DNA of 64,000 nucleotides from Achromobacter spanius (GTDB lineage Bacteria > Pseudomonadota > Gammaproteobacteria > Burkholderiales > Burkholderiaceae_B): positions 1,736,001 through 1,800,000 of the forward strand of contig NZ_CP034689.1 of the NCBI RefSeq assembly GCF_003994415.1, given 5' to 3'. The number at the start of each line of letters is the position of its first letter. Within the stretch, counting starts at the first letter, position 1. Under the pieces are notes generated by a model. The model did no database searches. It saw nothing but the letters and a program-made list of their open reading frames with translations, and was not told the DNA's origin. Shown here one piece after another: positions 1 through 8,094 of this stretch. Position numbers and translations under genes: made by a program.

Positions 1-2
1 AG

Positions 3-83
3 CTGGGTCTGCCGGCGGATGGAAGGGCGGGGCAGAAGGCGCTACAGGCGCTGCGGGCCTCGGCCTCGCCCGCACCGCGTTGA
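3..83 (+). CDS. C-terminal end of an unidentified protein (partial)
   Basis: An open frame runs in from the left edge of the window and stops at TGA 81-83. The visible 26 residues (starting LGLPADGRAG and ending ASPAPR) are rich in Ala, Leu and Arg and read like the tail of a soluble protein. No motif allows a family assignment. The other two plus frames stay open past the YidB start, so the frame choice rests only on this one closing just before the next gene. Confidence 0.3.
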   Translation: MGLPADGRAGQKALQALRASASPAPR

Positions 84-202
84 CCGTATCCACTCTACGA
101 ATTTACAAGTTTTGCAAAGATCCCGGGCCAGGTAACCCCCCTGACACGTGCGGCGCCAGCCTCGGCCCTATACTGATTTCCCGACTTTTCAGGAGAGTTG
201 CG

Positions 203-616
203 ATGAGCTTGTTGGATACCTTGGCCTCGATGGCCGGCGGCGGTCAGCAAGGAGGTTCGGCGTCGTTGCTGCCGGCGCTGATCGAGCAATTGAACAAATA
301 CCCGGGCGGCCTCAGCGGCCTGATCGCCAGCTTTCAGAAGGGCGGCTTGAGCGAAGTGGTGGCGTCGTGGGTAGGCCCGGGCCAGAATTTGCCCGTCAGC
401 GCCGACCAGTTGGGTTCCGTGCTGGATCCTGGCGTCGTCAACGAGCTGTCCGCCAAGACCGGGCAGGACACCGATTCGGTGCTGGCGTCGCTGTCTTCGC
501 TGCTGCCGCAATTGGTGGACAAGGCCACGCCGGAAGGCGAAGTGCAGCCCGGCCAGCAGTTCAACCCGACCGATCTGCTGGCGTCGCTGTCCGGCATGTT
601 CGGCAACCGCGGCTAA
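203..616 (+). CDS. YidB-like protein (DUF937 family)
   Basis: Small 137-residue protein with the low-complexity Gly/Gln N-terminus and Leu/Ser-rich helices of the YidB/DUF937 family (MSLLDTLASMAGGGQQGG, then GGLSGLIASFQKGGLSEVVASW). The family is widespread in proteobacteria and has no firmly established biochemical role. The conserved pattern of alternating short helices and a WVGPGQNLPVS loop is present. ATG 203 is chosen over the in-frame upstream ATG at 80 because AGGAG sits at 191-195 and the family begins at this point. It converges with ssrA. No signal peptide or membrane segment is evident, so it is probably cytoplasmic. Confidence 0.8.
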   Translation: MSLLDTLASMAGGGQQGGSASLLPALIEQLNKYPGGLSGLIASFQKGGLSEVVASWVGPGQNLPVSADQLGSVLDPGVVNELSAKTGQDTDSVLASLSSLLPQLVDKATPEGEVQPGQQFNPTDLLASLSGMFGNRG

Positions 617-722
617 GGGCGGCAAGGGGCTTTCCCCTCGCGCATGGCCTGCTTTCATCCGCCGTGTTGGCCAAGCCGGGTTCTGTTTGTTTCTTCCGGC
701 ATGGCATCTGTTGCGAATCGGC

Positions 723-754
723 AAAAAAATGGCCAACTCCGAAGAGTTGGCCAT
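723..754 (-). terminator. Rho-independent terminator of ssrA
   Basis: Perfect 11-bp inverted repeat (ATGGCCAACTC, loop CGAA) at 729-754, followed on the minus strand by a run of seven T. It lies about 30 bp beyond the tmRNA 3' end and is oriented to stop ssrA transcription. Confidence 0.9.
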
Positions 755-784
755 TTGCTAAGCACTGTGCAATAAAGCGGAATT

Positions 785-1174
785 TGGTGGAGCCGGGGGG
801 AATTGAACCCCCGTCCGCAAGCCCTCTGCAATCAGTTCTACATGCGTAGTCGATTTATTTAGTTTTAACTTTGGACTTAGCCAACCGACAGGCCGGACCA
901 AAGCGATTCACGTAATTTAAATCTGAGCCGTGTGACCCCAGCGCAGACCGATTCCTTGTGAATGTCGCTGCTGCGGTTCGAGGGTTACCCCCCTAGGAAG
1001 TTGCCTTCCTCCGCCTGACCCAAGGACAGATCAGTGCAGCGGCTCACCGCTTAAGCGGCGAGAGCGAAACGCTCGTCGTTGGCGTTTGTAGTGTTTCCAG
1101 TGGTTTAACGAGCGAACTGGTGCTCGGCATGCCCTGAGTTGTTTCGCGACCCACGTCGAATCCGGATCGGCCCC
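785..1174 (-). ncRNA. ssrA: transfer-messenger RNA (tmRNA)
   Basis: Single-piece tmRNA of about 390 nt on the minus strand. The 5' end reads GGGGCCGATCCGGATTCGAC (1174 downward). The 3' end carries the T-arm sequence GGTTCAATTCCCCCCGGCTCC and the encoded CCA at 787-785, so both halves of the alanyl tRNA-like domain are visible. The tag reading frame at 1083-1051 encodes ANDERFALAA followed by TAA, the usual betaproteobacterial tag. With SmpB it rescues stalled ribosomes and marks the nascent peptide for proteolysis. A strong terminator follows at 723-754. Upstream, TACAAT at 1191-1186 may be the -10 element, but no convincing -35 was found. Confidence 0.97.
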
Positions 1175-1265
1175 AAGAACTTTCTATTGTACTGGTAATT
1201 GCCATAGCCTGCTGCACTGTCCGCCGCCCGTCGCCTGGGCGTGGTGCGGCGGACACAAATGGGCG

Positions 1266-2450
1266 TCAGGCGGCGTTCGCGCAAGCAGGTTTGGCCGACG
1301 GCAGCGTGCGCGACGCGAGCATCAGCGCAAGCGCCAGCGCGACTGAAATCGCCACGATCAAGGCTGCCGCCCAACCCAGCGAAGCCAGCCCGTACTGGTC
1401 AATCACATGGCCACCCACCACGGCTCCCAGCCCGATCCCGATGTTGGCACCCGATATATTCAGCGACGCCGCGAAGGCGGGCGCCTCGGGGGCCGCTTTC
1501 ATCAAGCGCACATGGCAAACGATGAAAAGCGCCGCCTGCGCAATGCCCCACAGGCCCAGCGCCACGGCCAGCAGACCATGCGATTGCATCACCGGCGCCA
1601 CAAATACCAGTCCCGCTGCCATCAGCGAGGAAAACAGGGCGGTGGCGCCCAGGGGGCTGCGGTCCACCATGCGGCCGCCCAGCGTGTTACCGATCAAGCC
1701 GACCGCCCCAAAGGCCATCATCGTCCAGCCGACAATCTGCCCATCAAAGCCCGCCAGCCGCTCCAGCATGTCCGCCAGATAGGTGTAGGCCGTGAACATG
1801 CCGGTAAACACCAGCAGCGACAGCACCACATGGCCCAGCACGATCGGATTGCGCAGGATGCGCAGTTGCGTGACCAATTTGACACTGTCAGCGCGGATTC
1901 GTGTGCTGGGAAAGGCCAGTAGCAACAGCAGGGCTTTAGCGAACGCCACGGCCGATAGTACCCAGAACGCCGCTCGCCAGCCGAATGCGTCCGAGATCAA
2001 CACCCCGATCGGGATGCCAAACACGGTAGCCGCCACAATACCGAAAGCGACCATGGAAATCGCCCGGCCAGCGCGTGCTGGCCCCACCAGCTCAACGGCG
2101 GTTGCGCTGGCCAGTGACCAAAACACGGGCAAGACCAATGCGGGCACAAAGCGCGCCACGGCCATGACCCAGATGTTCGGCGCCAGGGCGGCAACCGCGT
2201 TTGAAACGCCGAACAACACCAGCACCCCGATGAATAGCCGCTTGCGTTCGACATTGGCCATCAATGCGGTCAGCAAGGGGCCGGTAGCGGCCACCGTAAA
2301 GGCGAACAGCGAAACGAGCAGGCCGGCCTGGGACACGGTGACCTGCAGGTCGCGGGCCAAGGCGGGCAACAATCCGACGATTAGGAATTCGGTGGTCAAA
2401 ATCGTAAAACCGGCGGCAGAAAGTAGCAGGATGGGCAAAAGCATAGGCAT
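1266..2450 (-). CDS. MFS transporter (AraJ/YdhP-like exporter)
   Basis: A 394-residue major facilitator with about 12 hydrophobic segments. The N-terminus (LLPILLLSAAGFTILTTEF and the following GLLPALARDL) is typical of the DHA1 drug or sugar-efflux MFS proteins AraJ, YdhP and NepI. The loop between TM2 and TM3 has a NVERKRLFIG stretch in place of the classic motif A, as in that subgroup. ATG 2450 was chosen because the upstream extension (to 2537) is Arg/Pro-rich and precedes the first TM. ATG 2444, two codons in, is an equally possible start and no strong SD decides. The substrate cannot be deduced. The gene stands alone between ssrA and the gph-ubiG pair. Confidence 0.8.
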   Translation of the reverse strand: MPMLLPILLLSAAGFTILTTEFLIVGLLPALARDLQVTVSQAGLLVSLFAFTVAATGPLLTALMANVERKRLFIGVLVLFGVSNAVAALAPNIWVMAVARFVPALVLPVFWSLASATAVELVGPARAGRAISMVAFGIVAATVFGIPIGVLISDAFGWRAAFWVLSAVAFAKALLLLLAFPSTRIRADSVKLVTQLRILRNPIVLGHVVLSLLVFTGMFTAYTYLADMLERLAGFDGQIVGWTMMAFGAVGLIGNTLGGRMVDRSPLGATALFSSLMAAGLVFVAPVMQSHGLLAVALGLWGIAQAALFIVCHVRLMKAAPEAPAFAASLNISGANIGIGLGAVVGGHVIDQYGLASLGWAAALIVAISVALALALMLASRTLPSAKPACANAA

Positions 2451-2864
2451 TCCATGGGCGCGATGCCGAATGGCGTCGCGCGAGGGGGGCGTTGTCAGCG
2501 AAAAGGTCGTCGGTGCGCGCAAGCATTGGCCGCGCACGGTGCACGAAGGTGTTCAACCGTCGGCGTGGGGGGGAGTGGTTGCGGAGGCAGGCTCCGCAAC
2601 ACCGGCGTCTGCCGGATCGGCAATCGGGAAGTACCCGACCGCCTTGCATGGGTCACACTTTAAGGGACTTGGAAATCCGGATAAAGCGTGCAATTCCGGA
2701 AAGATTGTTCGTCGAGTGCAACTAATGGAGGCAGCTACCAGGCGCCACTAATTCGCGCCAGGCATTGGCACGCGGGACTGGCGGGACGAATCAGCACGAC
2801 GAAATCAGTACGACGAATGGCAAGAGGGCCGGCGGACCGTTGCGGTCCGCCAAGCCTGGCGCCT
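2451..2864. other. 414-bp intergenic stretch without a convincing gene
   Basis: No frame here has the composition of a real protein. It holds a 9-bp inverted repeat with a 3-nt loop at 2831-2851 (GGCGGACCG/CGGTCCGCC) just past the stop of the HAD phosphatase. That may end or stabilise the ubiG-gph transcript, though no T-run follows. The hexamer GTGCAA appears twice (near 2688 and 2716), and AGTACGACGAA-like direct repeats occur around 2795-2818. The MFS promoter must lie here but I could not assign it. Confidence 0.5.
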
Positions 2865-3539
2865 TTAGCGCAGGTCGATGGGCAGCAACGGCTGGATGGC
2901 CGCCCAAAGTTCCTCAGGCGTATTGGCGCAGGTTTCCGCTTCCCAACTGATGATGTTGTCGTCTTCGCCCACGTAGCCATACGCCGCCGCAACGGCGGGC
3001 ATGCCGGCGGCATGCGCAGCCTGAATGTCGCGCAGGTCGTCGCCCACGTAAACGCAACGATCGGTGGAAAAACCGGCTTCCCGCGCGGCATGCTGCAGCG
3101 GCAGCGGATGCGGCTTGGCATGGGCCGTGGTGTCGCCGCAGACAAGCACGGCGCTGTCGCGGGTCAGGTCCAGGAATTCGACGATGGGCAGCGTCAGGTA
3201 AGTGACTTTATTGGTGACGATGCCCCACGACATGCCCTGCCGGCGGATATCCGCCAGCAATTCCTCAATGCCGGGGAACAGCTTGCTGTGCACGGTGGAG
3301 TTGGCTGCGTAGTCTTCCAGAAACTGCAAGCGCGTCGGCTCATAGTCCGGATCGCCCGGCGCCAGGTCCAGGGCCACCCGAAGCAGGCCGCGCGCGCCTT
3401 GCGACGCGACGGGGCGCAGGGCTTCGAAAGGCATGGGTTCCAGACCACGGCGGGTACGCTGCTGATTGGCGGCGGCGGCCAGGTCGGGAGCGGTGTCGGC
3501 CAGGGTGCCGTCGAAATCGAACAGGATCAGGGCGCTCAT
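2865..3539 (-). CDS. gph: HAD-family phosphatase: phosphoglycolate phosphatase or MupP (MurNAc-6-P phosphatase)
   Basis: A 224-residue HAD hydrolase of the Gph/PGP class. Motif I is FDFDGTLADT (nucleophile Asp at about residue 9), motif II is IVTNK, the motif III lysine lies in the KPHPLPL region, and motif IV is YVGDDLRD. A helical cap lies between motifs I and II. It is usually annotated as phosphoglycolate phosphatase (2-phosphoglycolate to glycolate, for example after DNA 3'-end repair). Its ATG overlaps the stop of ubiG by 4 bp, so the two are translationally coupled. In Pseudomonas the HAD gene directly after ubiG is mupP, the MurNAc-6-phosphate phosphatase of peptidoglycan recycling, so that role is a real alternative. 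The HAD fold is certain; the substrate is not. Confidence 0.85.
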   Translation of the reverse strand: MSALILFDFDGTLADTAPDLAAAANQQRTRRGLEPMPFEALRPVASQGARGLLRVALDLAPGDPDYEPTRLQFLEDYAANSTVHSKLFPGIEELLADIRRQGMSWGIVTNKVTYLTLPIVEFLDLTRDSAVLVCGDTTAHAKPHPLPLQHAAREAGFSTDRCVYVGDDLRDIQAAHAAGMPAVAAAYGYVGEDDNIISWEAETCANTPEELWAAIQPLLPIDLR

Positions 3540-4264
3540 TTGCGGGTAGCCATCAGGTAGTTGACCGAGGTGTCAGACGACAGTGAGTAAATCTGGGTAA
3601 TTGGGTTGTATTCCATGCCGCGCATGCTTACGGGCTCCAGGCTGGCGGCGCGCGCCGCGGCGGACAGTTCGCTGGGCTTGATGAACTGGTCATAGCTGTG
3701 GGTGCCGCGCGGCAGCAGCCGCAGCACGTATTCCGCGCCGATGATGGCGAACAGGAAGGCCTTGGCGTTGCGGTTCAGGGTTGAAAAGAACACCCAGCCG
3801 CCCGGTTTCACCAGCGTGGAGCAGGCACGCACGATGGAAGCGGGGTCGGGCACATGCTCCAGCATTTCCATGCAGGTGACCACGTCATACTGGCCGGGCT
3901 GCTCGGCCGCCAGTTCTTCCACGGGCACTTTGCGGTATTCCACCTTCACGCCCGACTCCAGGCCATGCAGGCGGGCCACCTTGAGCGATTTGTCGGCCAG
4001 ATCGATGCCAGTCACGTCCGCACCGCCGCGCGCCATCGCTTCAGACAGGATTCCGCCGCCGCAGCCGACGTCCAACACCTTTTTGCCGGCAAGGCTGCCC
4101 GCGCATTCCTGAATCCATTCCAACCGCAGCGGATTGATGGCGTGCAGCGGCTTGAACTCGCTTTCGGGATCCCACCAACGGCTGGCCAAGGCGCTGAACT
4201 TGTCGAGTTCAGCCTGATCAGCATTGACGGCAGGGCGGCCGGAGTCGTGAATTTGCGTGGTCAT
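3536..4264 (-). CDS. ubiG: Ubiquinone biosynthesis O-methyltransferase UbiG
   Basis: A 242-residue class I SAM methyltransferase that carries out the two O-methylations of ubiquinone synthesis at the inner membrane face. The N-terminal signature FSALASRWWDPESEFKPLHA and the SAM-binding loop VLDVGCGGGILSEAMA are diagnostic for UbiG. The acidic ribose-binding segment VTGIDLADKS and the post-motif VTCMEMLEHVPDP follow. The length matches the family (about 240). The stop overlaps the start of the following HAD phosphatase gene. The start at 4264 gives the normal N-terminus. Confidence 0.96.
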   Translation of the reverse strand: MTTQIHDSGRPAVNADQAELDKFSALASRWWDPESEFKPLHAINPLRLEWIQECAGSLAGKKVLDVGCGGGILSEAMARGGADVTGIDLADKSLKVARLHGLESGVKVEYRKVPVEELAAEQPGQYDVVTCMEMLEHVPDPASIVRACSTLVKPGGWVFFSTLNRNAKAFLFAIIGAEYVLRLLPRGTHSYDQFIKPSELSAAARAASLEPVSMRGMEYNPITQIYSLSSDTSVNYLMATRK

Positions 4265-4365
4265 GGGAAGGTCCAGCGAAAGGCGACGCTATATATATAG
4301 AGGGGCCCGCCGCGCGTTGCCGGGCAGGCCACGCGCCAGGGCACCAGATTGGTGCGAAGCGGACG

Positions 4366-4397
4366 AAAAAAAGGGCCTCGCTATGCGAGGCCCCTTA
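4366..4397 (-). terminator. Rho-independent terminator of ompA
   Basis: Hairpin GGGCCTCGC/GCGAGGCCC with a 3-nt loop at 4373-4393, followed on the minus strand by seven T. It is located about 20 bp past the ompA stop. Confidence 0.9.
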
Positions 4398-4415
4398 TTG
4401 TAGCTAGTCCGGCAA

Positions 4416-4997
4416 TTACTTGCGGCTACCCACGATTTCGATTTCAACGCGACGGTTTTGGGCACGGCCCTCTTTCGTCTTGTTGGAAGCGATCGGGTTC
4501 AGCTCACCCTTGCCTTCCGTGTAGATACGGTTCGGGTCGATGCCCTTGCTGACCAGGTAGGTCTTGACCGAAGCGGCGCGGCGCTCGGACAGCTTCTGGT
4601 TGTAGGCTTCCGTGCCGATCGAGTCGGTGTGGCCAACAGCAATGATGGTTTCCAGCTCGATACCGCGAGCTTGCTGGGCGACTTGGTCCAGCAATTGACG
4701 GCCTTCGGGCTTCAGGGTCGACTTGTCGAAGTCGAAGAACGTGTCAGCATTGAACACGACCTTTGCCGCCATCGGGGCCGGCTTCGCCTTCTGTTGTGCA
4801 ACCGGGACACCGTCGCAACCGGGGATACCGGTGGCAGGGGTCCAGAAAGCATCGCGCCAGCACAGTTCGTTCGTACCGTTTTTCCAAACGTCACCGAACG
4901 GGTTGCGCCAGTTGTCCACGGTTTGCGCGGAAGCTACACCAGAGGCCGTGACGGCGGCGAAGGCGAGCGCCAGAGCGAATTTGGAGGGTTTGTTCAT
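4416..4997 (-). CDS. ompA: OmpA family outer membrane protein
   Basis: A 193-residue precursor with a Sec signal peptide (MNKPSK, then Ala-rich core, cleavage after ASA near residue 24). A Trp/Asn-rich linker, NWRNPFGDVWKNGTNELCW, follows instead of a full OmpA beta-barrel. The C-terminal half is a peptidoglycan-binding OmpA_C domain with TFFDFDKSTLKPEG, AVGHTDSIGTEAYNQKLSERRA and NRRVEIEI, including the Asp and Arg that bind diaminopimelate. It probably links the outer membrane to peptidoglycan. The short architecture is the one seen in Bordetella OmpA. A GAGGAG ribosome site lies 6 nt before the ATG. A sigma-70-type promoter is at 5073-5100 and a strong terminator follows. Confidence 0.93.
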   Translation of the reverse strand: MNKPSKFALALAFAAVTASGVASAQTVDNWRNPFGDVWKNGTNELCWRDAFWTPATGIPGCDGVPVAQQKAKPAPMAAKVVFNADTFFDFDKSTLKPEGRQLLDQVAQQARGIELETIIAVGHTDSIGTEAYNQKLSERRAASVKTYLVSKGIDPNRIYTEGKGELNPIASNKTKEGRAQNRRVEIEIVGSRK

Positions 4998-5072
4998 GTT
5001 TCTCCTCGTTGAGCTTGAAGCTGGATAAGTGACTCGCAGCGAACCCCCGCCGCATATCAGGAAAACGGGGCC

Positions 5073-5100
5073 AGTATAGCAACGCCAAGAGCTGGTTCAA
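5073..5100 (-). promoter_or_regulatory. Probable sigma-70 promoter of ompA
   Basis: On the minus strand, TTGAAC (5100-5095), a 16-bp spacer and TATACT (5078-5073) match the -35 and -10 consensus well. This predicts a leader of roughly 70 nt before the ompA ATG at 4997. Confidence 0.7.
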
Positions 5101-5348
5101 AGTATTAGCTACTGGGTTTCCTGCGTGCTGGAAACAATCTTAAGGCATTTGGGGGCCTTTGGCTTCCCTGGAGAGGCGCATTAATGCTGGATACGACGTT
5201 TTCGGCGCTCGTTCGGTTTCCCATGTTGGTTTTTGACAACAGGGCCGCAGGCCGCCATCGGGCGGCCAAAGAGGCGGCTTGATCAATAGGCCGGGTGAGC
5301 GCCTAGCGGGCTACTGCGGCAACCCCGCCAAACGGGAACGGAATCGAA

Positions 5349-5357
5349 TGATAGAAT
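5349..5357 (+). promoter_or_regulatory. Possible extended -10 promoter of gyrA
   Basis: TGATAGAAT (TG at 5349-5350, -10 hexamer TAGAAT at 5352-5357) lies 52 bp upstream of the gyrA ATG. No good -35 is seen, which is compatible with an extended -10 promoter. The gyrA start itself is preceded by an AT-rich GTTATATAT instead of a Shine-Dalgarno sequence. Confidence 0.4.
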
Positions 5358-5409
5358 TTCCTGTTTACCCGGCCCGGGTTCCTCCTTACACGATTCTGTC
5401 GTTATATAT

Positions 5410-8094
5410 ATGGATTCCTTTGCCAAGGAGACGCTTCCGGTTTCGCTGGAAGAAGAGATGCGCCGCAGTTACCTCGATTACGCGATGAGCGTGATCGTTG
5501 GGCGGGCGCTACCGGATGTGCGGGACGGGCTCAAACCCGTCCACCGGCGCGTGCTCTACGCGATGCATGAGCTGAACAACGACTGGAACCGCGCTTACAA
5601 GAAGTCAGCGCGTATCGTCGGGGACGTTATCGGTAAGTACCACCCCCACGGTGACCAGTCCGTATATGACACCATCGTTCGCATGGCGCAGGATTTCTCC
5701 ATGCGCTACATGCTTGTCGACGGCCAGGGCAACTTCGGCTCCATCGACGGCGACAACGCCGCGGCGATGCGTTACACCGAAATCCGCCTGGCGAAGATCG
5801 CCCACGAATTGCTGGCCGACATCGACCAGGAAACGGTGGACTTCGGCCCCAACTACGACGGCAGCGAACAAGAACCGCTGCTGTTGCCGTCGCGCCTGCC
5901 CAACCTGCTGGTCAACGGCAGCTCGGGTATTGCCGTGGGCATGGCCACCAACATTCCGCCGCACAACCTCCAGGAAGTGGTGGACGGCTGCCTGTACTGC
6001 CTGCGCAATCCGGCCTGCACGGTCGATGAACTCATCGAGATCATCCCGGCGCCGGACTTCCCCACGGGCGGCATCATCTATGGCATGTCCGGCGTGCGCG
6101 AAGGCTATCGCACCGGTCGCGGCCGCGTCATCATGCGCGCCAAGACGCACTTCGAAGACATGGAAAAGGGCAACCGCCAAGCCATCGTCATCGACGCCAT
6201 CCCCTACCAGGTCAATAAGAAGACGCTGCAGGAACGCATTGCCGAGCTCGTCAACGACAAGAAGATCGAAGGTATCTCCGATATTCGCGACGAGTCCGAC
6301 AAGGACGGCATGCGCCTGGTCATCGAGCTCAAGCGCGGCGAAGTGCCCGAGGTTGTGCTGAACAACCTGTACAAGAACACGCAGTTGCAAGACACCTTCG
6401 GGATGAACCTGGTGGCGCTGGTCGATGGCCAGCCCCGCCTGCTCAACCTGAAGCAGATGATCGATTACTTCCTGCAGCATCGCCGCGAAGTGGTCACGCG
6501 CCGCACGGTGTTCCAACTGCGCAAGGCCCGCGAACGCGGCCACGTGCTGGAAGGTCTGGCCGTTGCGCTGGCCAACATCGACGATTTCATCACCATCATC
6601 AAGGCCGCGCCGACGCCTCCCGTCGCGCGCCAGGAATTGATGGCGAAGTCGTGGGATTCGTCGCTGGTGCGCGAGATGCTGTCGCGCGCCGACGGCGACA
6701 CGCCGGGAGGCCGGGCGGCCTTCCGTCCGGACGACCTGGGCACCGAGTTCGGCCTGCAAGGCGACGGCATGTACCGCCTGAGCGATACGCAGGCTCAGGA
6801 AATCCTGAACATGCGCCTGCAACGCCTGACCGGGCTGGAGCAGGACAAGATCGTCGGCGAATACAAGGACATCATGTCCACCATCGCCGACCTGCTCGAC
6901 ATCCTGGCCCGCCCCGAGCGCATCACGACCATCATCAGCGACGAACTCCAGGCCATCAAGGCCGAGTTCTCGACGAACACCAAGGACTCGCGCCGTTCGG
7001 AAATCGAACTGAACGCGACCGAGCTCGACACCGAAGATCTGATCACGCCCACCGACATGGTCGTGACCCTGTCTCACGGCGGGTACATCAAGAGCCAGCC
7101 CCTGTCCGAATACCGCTCGCAAAAGCGTGGCGGACGCGGCAAGCAGGCCACGGCGATGAAGGAAAACGACTGGATCGACCAGTTGTTCATTGCCAACACG
7201 CATGACTACCTGCTCTGCTTCTCGAACCGTGGCCGCGTGTACTGGCTGAAGGTCTGGGAAGTGCCGCAGGGCACGCGCAACTCGCGCGGCAAGCCCATCG
7301 TGAACATGTTCCCGCTGGCTGACGGCGAGAAGATCACCGTGGTGCTGCCGGTCAAGGAATTCAGCGAAGATCACTACGTCTTCATGGCGACGTCGCGCGG
7401 CACGGTCAAGAAGACCCCGCTGTCCGACTTCTCCAACCCGCGCAAGGCCGGCATCATTGCCGTCGACCTTGACGATGGCGACTACCTGATCGGCGCAGAC
7501 CTTACCGACGGTAAGCACGATGTCATGCTGTTCTCGGATTCGGGCAAGGCCGTGCGCTTTGACGAAAACGACGTGCGCCCTATGGGCCGCAACGCCCGTG
7601 GCGTGCGCGGCATGATGCTGGAAGAAACGCAGACCGTCATCGCGTTGCTGGTTGCCGGCGACGAAACGCAGACCGTGCTGACCGCCACCGAAAACGGATA
7701 CGGCAAGCGCACCCCGATCGGCGAATACACCCGCCACGGTCGTGGCACGAAGGGCATGATCGCCATCCAGACCACCTCGCGTAATGGCAAGGTGGTGGGC
7801 GCGGTGCTGGTCAACCCGACCGACGAAATCATGCTGATCACCACCGGCGGCGTGCTGGTGCGTACCCGAGTCGCGGAAATCCGCGAAATGGGCCGTGCGA
7901 CTCAAGGCGTCACGCTGATCAACGTTGATGACGGCAGCACGCTGTCCGGTGTGCGTCGTGTGGTGGAAAGCGATGCGGACGACGACGGTGAACTGGACGA
8001 AGACGTCCAGGCCGAAGGCGGCGCGACGGAAGGCGGCGACGACAGCAACGGCGCAGCGGACTCGACGGATTCGACGGAACCTACGGAGCAATAA
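5410..8094 (+). CDS. gyrA: DNA gyrase subunit A
   Basis: An 894-residue GyrA, the breakage-reunion subunit of gyrase that introduces negative supercoils with GyrB. The winged-helix/toprim-interacting domain holds the catalytic tyrosine at residue 122 (AAMRYTE). The quinolone-resistance region reads HPHGDQSVYDT, so position 83 (codon CAG, 5656-5658) is Gln where E. coli has Ser, and Asp87 is kept. The C-terminal beta-pinwheel carries the GyrA box QKRGGRGKQ. An acidic Asp/Glu/Gly/Ser tail of about 40 residues ends the protein. The start ATG matches the family N-terminus (MDSFAKETLPVSLEEEM) although no Shine-Dalgarno is visible. It is the first gene of the supraoperon and its TAA overlaps the serC ATG by one base. 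Confidence 0.98.
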   Translation: MDSFAKETLPVSLEEEMRRSYLDYAMSVIVGRALPDVRDGLKPVHRRVLYAMHELNNDWNRAYKKSARIVGDVIGKYHPHGDQSVYDTIVRMAQDFSMRYMLVDGQGNFGSIDGDNAAAMRYTEIRLAKIAHELLADIDQETVDFGPNYDGSEQEPLLLPSRLPNLLVNGSSGIAVGMATNIPPHNLQEVVDGCLYCLRNPACTVDELIEIIPAPDFPTGGIIYGMSGVREGYRTGRGRVIMRAKTHFEDMEKGNRQAIVIDAIPYQVNKKTLQERIAELVNDKKIEGISDIRDESDKDGMRLVIELKRGEVPEVVLNNLYKNTQLQDTFGMNLVALVDGQPRLLNLKQMIDYFLQHRREVVTRRTVFQLRKARERGHVLEGLAVALANIDDFITIIKAAPTPPVARQELMAKSWDSSLVREMLSRADGDTPGGRAAFRPDDLGTEFGLQGDGMYRLSDTQAQEILNMRLQRLTGLEQDKIVGEYKDIMSTIADLLDILARPERITTIISDELQAIKAEFSTNTKDSRRSEIELNATELDTEDLITPTDMVVTLSHGGYIKSQPLSEYRSQKRGGRGKQATAMKENDWIDQLFIANTHDYLLCFSNRGRVYWLKVWEVPQGTRNSRGKPIVNMFPLADGEKITVVLPVKEFSEDHYVFMATSRGTVKKTPLSDFSNPRKAGIIAVDLDDGDYLIGADLTDGKHDVMLFSDSGKAVRFDENDVRPMGRNARGVRGMMLEETQTVIALLVAGDETQTVLTATENGYGKRTPIGEYTRHGRGTKGMIAIQTTSRNGKVVGAVLVNPTDEIMLITTGGVLVRTRVAEIREMGRATQGVTLINVDDGSTLSGVRRVVESDADDDGELDEDVQAEGGATEGGDDSNGAADSTDSTEPTEQ

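Larger units (their letters stand above)
4998..5409. other. Divergent ompA/gyrA regulatory interval
   Basis: This 412-bp gap contains no gene. It carries the ompA promoter on the minus strand (5073-5100) and an extended -10 for gyrA (5349-5357). Between them is a GC hairpin GGCCGCC-ATCG-GGCGGCC at 5250-5267 with no T-run, of unknown role. Confidence 0.6.

Noticed and set aside
5250..5267. GC-rich hairpin upstream of gyrA as a terminator
   Set aside because: It has no T-run in either direction and lies between two divergent promoters.
5605..8091. An 828-codon open frame on the minus strand opposite gyrA
   Set aside because: It mirrors the codon periodicity of gyrA in GC-rich DNA, has His/Arg/Ala/Val-rich composition with no domain, and the plus strand encodes an unmistakable GyrA.
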